Assembly: GCA_025936595.1 (NCBI GenBank)
Contig: JAICTB010000088.1
Coordinates: 1-8,526, forward strand
Length of the DNA stretch: 8,526 nt
Origin: Thermoleophilia bacterium
GTDB lineage: Bacteria; Actinomycetota; Thermoleophilia; Gaiellales; Gaiellaceae
Direction: 5' to 3'
Positions 6,114-8,526 of this stretch are shown one piece after another (within the stretch, counting starts at the first letter, position 1; every line of letters begins with the position of its first letter). The notes under the pieces were generated by a model. That model saw nothing but the letters and a program-made list of their open reading frames with translations, did no database searches and had not been told where the DNA came from. A program made the position numbers and the translations under genes.

Positions 6114-6133
6114 GCGCGCGAAGTCGCCTCGTC
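6107..6133 (+). promoter_or_regulatory. candidate ECF-type promoter of the OsmC-DsrE-methyltransferase operon
   Basis: TGCAATA (6107-6113), 16 bp, then CGTC (6130-6133): the same words and spacing as on the opposite strand. Transcription would begin near 6140, leaving a leader of about 40 bases with AAGGAGG at 6169-6175 before the first gene. Confidence 0.55.
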
Positions 6134-6181
6134 CTTTCTCTCCGTACACCGAATTCCATCCATACACGAAGGAGGCCGACG

Positions 6182-6462
6182 ATGGCGACGGTGACCGTTC
6201 GCAACGGGATCGACGTGCAGGCGCTGCTGGACACGATCGAGGCGATCAGGACCAAGCCGGAGCTGGCGGACTTCACCTTCCGCGCCAGCACGAACTGGCA
6301 GCAGGGCACGGCCTCGACCGCGCAGATCGGCGCCTTCGTGCACGCGGGCGACGCGAGGCGGAGCTGAAGGAGCTCTGCTCGTACGTGCAGGAGACCTCGC
6401 CGGTGCGCGACGTGCTCGCCAACGGCGTCCCCGTCAAGACGACGATCGAGGTGGTCGCGTGA
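6182..6462 (+). pseudogene. OsmC-family protein gene with internal deletion and frame change
   Basis: A strong site (AAGGAGG, 6169-6175, 6 bp before ATG) starts MATVTVRNGIDVQALLDTIE, continuing to F-R-A-S-T-N-W-Q...I-G-A-F-V-H-A-G-D (about residue 57), the N-terminal text of an OsmC-like peroxidase/hydroperoxide-reductase relative. The frame then ends at TGA 6365-6367. In another frame the C-terminal OsmC text follows at once: E-L-K-E-L-C-S-Y-V-Q-E-T-S-P-V-R-D-V-L-A (6361-6420), with the second catalytic Cys (TGC 6376-6378) in C-x-x-x-x-x-x-S-P-V, ending with TGA 6460-6462. OsmC-like proteins have about 140-185 residues; here some 70-80 codons, including the first catalytic Cys, are missing near 6348-6360. 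Either the gene is broken or the assembly lost a segment. The intact protein would reduce peroxides or persulfides in the cytoplasm, fitting this thiol/selenol operon. Confidence 0.75.
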
Positions 6463-6503
6463 CCCTCGACGCCGACCTCGACGTCGCGCTGCTGAAGAGC
6501 TAA
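6459..6503 (+). pseudogene. 14-codon frame resembling the start of methyltransferase 2
   Basis: A GTG overlapping the OsmC-remnant stop (GTGA) opens a frame of 14 codons ending in TAA: V-T-L-D-A-D-L-D-V-A-L-L-K-S. The 13-base block at 6466-6478 and the 10-base block at 6491-6500 recur as one uninterrupted 23-base run at 6928-6950, where they encode I-D-A-D-L-L-K-S at the N-terminus of the second ArsM-like protein. Here 12 bases separate the blocks. It may be what is left of another methyltransferase copy; chance is not excluded. Confidence 0.35.
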
Positions 6504-6521
6504 TCGAGAAAGGAGCGAATG

Positions 6522-6893
6522 ATGGCCGCAAACGGCAAGGTCGTGATCAACCTCGCGACCGGGCTCGAAGACACGGAGCGCGTGATGATCGCGTTCCTCG
6601 TCGCAACCGCCGCGCTCGACCGCGGCAAGCACGTGGCGATGTTCCTGACCAAAGAAGCGGTCCGGCTTGCGCTGCCGGGTCACGCGTTGGGGACTGCGTG
6701 CGACGGCTGCCCGCCGGTGGAGAAGCTCTTCGGGCAGTACGCCGACGGCGGCGGCGAGCTGCTCGTCTGTCCGATCTGCTTCAACGTGCGCAAGCTTGAC
6801 GAGGCCAGCCTGGTGGCGAATGCTCGACTCGCGGGCGCGACACCGCTGTGGGAGTGGATCGGCGATGACGACGCAACCGTGTTCAGCTACTGA
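6522..6893 (+). CDS. DsrE-family protein with CxxC pairs
   Basis: This is a 123-residue protein of the DsrE/DsrF-like fold, whose members carry persulfide sulfur or regulate thiol chemistry in the cytoplasm. The N-terminal strand and helix K-V-V-I-N-L-A-T-G-L-E-D-T-E-R-V and the Ala-rich helix A-F-L-V-A-T-A-A-L-D-R-G are typical, as is H-V-A-M-F-L-T-K-E-A (37-46). Two Cys pairs are present: C60-x2-C63 and C83-x2-C86 in L-V-C-P-I-C-F-N-V-R-K-L. ATGATG offers two starts; the second (6522) has the better spacing from AGGAG (6511-6515). It is second in the rightward operon, between the OsmC remnant and the seleno-methyltransferase (15 bp to the next start). It ends in TGA that is a true stop: the next gene's ribosome-binding site follows at once. 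A sulfur/selenium relay role is an inference. Confidence 0.8.
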   Translation: MAANGKVVINLATGLEDTERVMIAFLVATAALDRGKHVAMFLTKEAVRLALPGHALGTACDGCPPVEKLFGQYADGGGELLVCPICFNVRKLDEASLVANARLAGATPLWEWIGDDDATVFSY

Positions 6894-6908
6894 GCGAGAG
6901 GAGTGACG

Positions 6909-7694
6909 ATGGCCGTCGGGATCGAAATCGACGCCGACCTGCTGAAGAGCGAGATCAAGAAGACGTACTCGTCGGTTTCGCAGGAGCCGTCGAAGGACTT
7001 CGTCTTTCCGACCGGCCGCGCGTGGGCCGAGGACCTCGGCTACCCCGAGGAGCTCGCGAATGTCCCCGAGCTCGCAGTCGAGTCGTTCGCCGGCGTCGCC
7101 AACCCGTGGCAGCTCGGCCGGCTCGAGCCCGGTGAGCGGGTGCTCGACCTCGGTTCCGGTGCCGGCACCGACTCGCTCATCGCCGCCCAGATGGTCGGCG
7201 CCGGCGGCAGCGTCACCGGCATCGACATGACGCCGCAGATGCTCGCCAAAGCCCGCGCTGCCGCCGCCGAGCTGGGAGCCTCCAACGCCGACTTCGTCGA
7301 GGCCGAAGCGGAGCGGTTGCCGTTCGCGGACGCCAGCTTCGACGTCGTCATCTCGAACGGCGTCATCGACCTGATCCCCGACAAAGACGCAGTCTTCGCC
7401 GAGTTGCATCGCGTCCTCGCACCAGGCGGTCGGATGCAGATCGCCGACGTGACGATCCAGAACCCGGTCAGCGAAGAAGGCAGACGCAATATCGACCTCT
7501 GGACCGGCTGAATTGCCGGGGCGCTGCTGGAAGCAGCGTATGCGAGGTTGCTGGAGCGCCACGGCTTCGAGCGGATCGAGACCGGTCAGCTCGTCGATAC
7601 CTACGCCCGCTCCAAGTTCGAAGACACGCGCGCGAAGGCGCAGAAGTTCGGGGCGCGCGGGACCACGCTCAAGGCCTACAAGCCCGAGCTGTAG
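6909..7694 (+). CDS. second ArsM-like SAM-dependent methyltransferase, selenoprotein (in-frame TGA = Sec201)
   Basis: Read through TGA 7509-7511 this is a 261-residue protein ending in TAG. The methyltransferase core shows motif I V-L-D-L-G-S-G-A-G-T-D (78-88), G-I-D-M-T-P (104-109), A-E-R-L-P-F-A-D-A-S-F-D-V-V-I-S-N-G-V-I-D-L (134-155) and L-A-P-G-G-R (170-175), all as in ArsM relatives. The frame continues I-A-G-A-L-L-E-A-A-Y-A-R-L-L after the TGA, so the sequence around it is G-U-I-A-G-A-L, parallel to the first protein. Continuation runs 61 codons past the TGA. There is no Cys anywhere in the protein, so Sec201 is its only soft nucleophile. ATG 6909 is preferred over GTG 6903 because AGAGGAG ends 5 bp before it. 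The next gene starts 3 bp after its stop. A typical three-Cys arsenic site is impossible here; the substrate is unknown. Confidence 0.87.
7521..7539 (+). promoter_or_regulatory. SECIS-like hairpin of the second ArsM-like gene
   Basis: CGCTGCT (7522-7528) pairs perfectly with AGCAGCG (7532-7538), with one more G-U pair outside (7521/7539). The loop is GGA, or UGGAA if the closing U-A opens, which puts G second in a 5-base loop. The loop lies 17-21 nt after TGA. The stem is the most regular of the three and fits the bacterial SECIS pattern for SelB binding. Confidence 0.78.
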
Positions 7695-7697
7695 TCG

Positions 7698-8396
7698 ATG
7701 GAGCGACGCGACGAGGCCGGGATCGAAGCGGCGGCGATCGCCGACCTCGTCCTGCTCGACGGCAAACGCGTCCTCGACGTCGGCTGCGGCACGGGCCGCC
7801 TAACGGCGTTCGCGGCATCGCGCGCCGCGTCCGTCTATGCCTTCGACCCGAGCGCCGAGAACATCGCAGCCGCACGCGCAGCCCTCACCGCCGAGCAGCG
7901 ACGCCGCGTGCGCTTCGCCATGCACGACGCGGAAGCGCTCGACCTCCCGCGCGAACGCTTCGACCTTGCGCTCTGCGGCTGGTCTTTGTGATGCGTCCCG
8001 CTCGAGGGCGTCGTGCACGCCCTGCGCAACATCCACGCAGCACTCGCCCCCGACGCATTCCTCGTTGACACGCAGCCCGTCTCGTCGAATCCTCACGTCG
8101 CCACGGAGGACGCCGAGCTCGGCAGGCTCGACATGCGCGCATGGCTCGACACGATCCACAGCATCGACGAGCAGTTCGCCAAGGCAATCGCCGCCGGCTT
8201 CTACGACCTACAACACGAGCAACATTTCACCGTCACCGACAGCTTCGACGGCGGACACGCATGCCTCGACGCCGCCAACGGCTGGCGCGACACCAGTGTG
8301 CCTCCGTCGCTGGCATCCCGTCTCGAAGCTACGACAACGCCCGTGTCAGTGAAACAGGAAGTGCGCCTTCGCCTCCTTCGCCGCGCACCGACGTAG
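7698..8396 (+). CDS. class I SAM-dependent methyltransferase, selenoprotein (in-frame TGA = Sec98)
   Basis: Read through TGA 7989-7991 this is a 232-residue protein ending in TAG. Motif I is V-L-D-V-G-C-G-T-G-R-L (25-35); Y-A-F-D-P-S-A-E (47-54) follows, then D-A-E-A-L-D-L (77-83) and F-D-L-A-L-C-G-W-S-L (88-97). The TGA comes next and the fold continues without a break: C-V-P-L-E-G-V-V-H-A-L-R-N-I-H-A-A-L-A-P (99-118), which is the expected helix and loop before strand 5 of such enzymes. After it come a longer C-terminal domain and V-K-Q-E-V-R-L-R-L-L (218-227). Sec98 would be followed directly by C99. It is not ArsM-like; it belongs to another methyltransferase group of unknown substrate. 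The ATG is 3 bp after the previous stop and has no good ribosome-binding site, so coupling is likely. Confidence 0.78.
8005..8023 (+). promoter_or_regulatory. SECIS-like hairpin of the third methyltransferase gene
   Basis: AGGGCGT (8005-8011) pairs perfectly with ACGCCCT (8017-8023), enclosing the 5-base loop CGTGC (8012-8016) with G second. The loop lies 21-25 nt after TGA, almost the same place as in the first ArsM-like gene (22-26), and begins with the same four bases, CGUG. Confidence 0.72.
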
Positions 8397-8526
8397 CACC
8401 AGCCAGCAGGAAGTCCATTTCCGCCAGCGGCGGGCCTCCGGGTCGACTCCCGATGGCTATGCGAAGCGGCTCGAGACGTTTGCTGCCCATCTGCTGCCCG
8501 GTCGACCCCCTCCTTGCCATGCGGTC
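8397..8526. other. right flank, no gene recognised
   Basis: CCGCC-AGC-GGCGG (8421-8433) is a 5-bp stem 24 bp after the last stop, possibly part of a terminator, but no T tract follows. TGCTGCCC is repeated at 8481-8488 and 8492-8499. A minus-strand frame (8329-8520) has no recognisable protein text. The window ends here. Confidence 0.3.

Noticed and set aside
6102..6133. GGAAAT (6102-6107) as the -35 of the rightward promoter
   Set aside because: Its distance to CGTC at 6130 is 22 bp, too long for an ECF promoter; the TGCAATA arm gives 16 bp.
6053..6343. N-terminal extension of the sigma factor up to 6343
   Set aside because: It would antisense the OsmC start and cross both promoters, and its sequence does not resemble any sigma N-terminus.
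1297..6893. Reassigned genetic code with UGA as a sense codon throughout
   Set aside because: UGA is a normal stop in the AOC-barrel, both DUF1990, mscL, sigma, anti-sigma and DsrE genes; several of these stops overlap or closely precede the next start.
6273..7562. Long minus-strand open frame of 429 codons
   Set aside because: It is opposite the DsrE and methyltransferase genes, which have clear motifs and ribosome-binding sites. Its length follows from high GC content.
7509..7991. Explanation of the three TGAs as random nonsense mutations or sequencing errors
   Set aside because: Three methyltransferases each have exactly one TGA and no TAA, TAG or frameshift. Two share the same alignment column, and all are followed by a hairpin of the right size and position.
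8434..8455. tRNA-like T-arm (CGGG-TCGACT-CCCG) near the right edge
   Set aside because: The stem is short, the loop lacks the normal TTCGA form and length, and no acceptor or anticodon arms were found around it, so no tRNA (including selC) is called.

Overview
The window is very GC-rich, dense, and has strong Shine-Dalgarno sites, GTG/TTG starts and 4-bp start/stop overlaps. With an ANTAR-domain protein, an ECF sigma factor with a zinc anti-sigma, and small protein families I associate with high-GC Gram-positives, this points to an actinobacterium, perhaps of the Thermoleophilia/Solirubrobacterales type. Placement is by recognition only, and a metagenomic contig is possible. There are no rRNA, tRNA, CRISPR or IS features.

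Left part (1-4326): the 3' end of an ANTAR regulator; a small Cys-rich protein; a gene-poor 307-bp stretch with a possible promoter; a secreted allene-oxide-cyclase-barrel protein followed by a remnant of a VOC/glyoxalase gene; two overlapping minus-strand UPF0548 (DUF1990) genes, one fused to a second domain; a small membrane protein; and mscL with a C-terminal zinc ribbon.

Right part (4327-8396) holds the main result: two divergent transcription units that look like one selenium/thiol-stress regulon. Leftward runs ECF sigma - cytoplasmic zinc anti-sigma - ArsM-like methyltransferase, each pair overlapping by ATGA. Rightward runs an OsmC-like gene (internally deleted here) - DsrE-family protein - second ArsM-like methyltransferase - third class I methyltransferase. 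All three methyltransferases are interrupted by one in-frame TGA, and homologous sequence continues in the same frame on the other side. In the two ArsM-like proteins the TGA lies at the same place, in G-[TGA]-(V/I)-A-G-A-L, where ArsM relatives carry a conserved Cys. In the third it lies in W-S-L-[TGA]-C-V-P. Each TGA is followed, 10-14 nt later, by a perfect or near-perfect hairpin whose apical loop has G at position 2 (CGUGA, UGGAA, CGUGC), which is the geometry of a bacterial SECIS element. I call all three selenoproteins. UGA also serves as an ordinary stop in neighbouring genes, so the genetic code is not changed.

The divergent spacer (6053-6181) has an 8-bp perfect inverted repeat. Each arm is followed outward, after exactly 16 bp, by CGTC, giving a mirrored pair of ECF-type promoters (TGCAATA-N16-CGTC). 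The simplest model is that the sigma factor transcribes its own operon and the opposite one, with the Cys/His anti-sigma as the sensor. Three partial or deleted gene remnants (VOC, OsmC, and a 14-codon piece resembling the start of methyltransferase 2) show loss of material, either real or from assembly.
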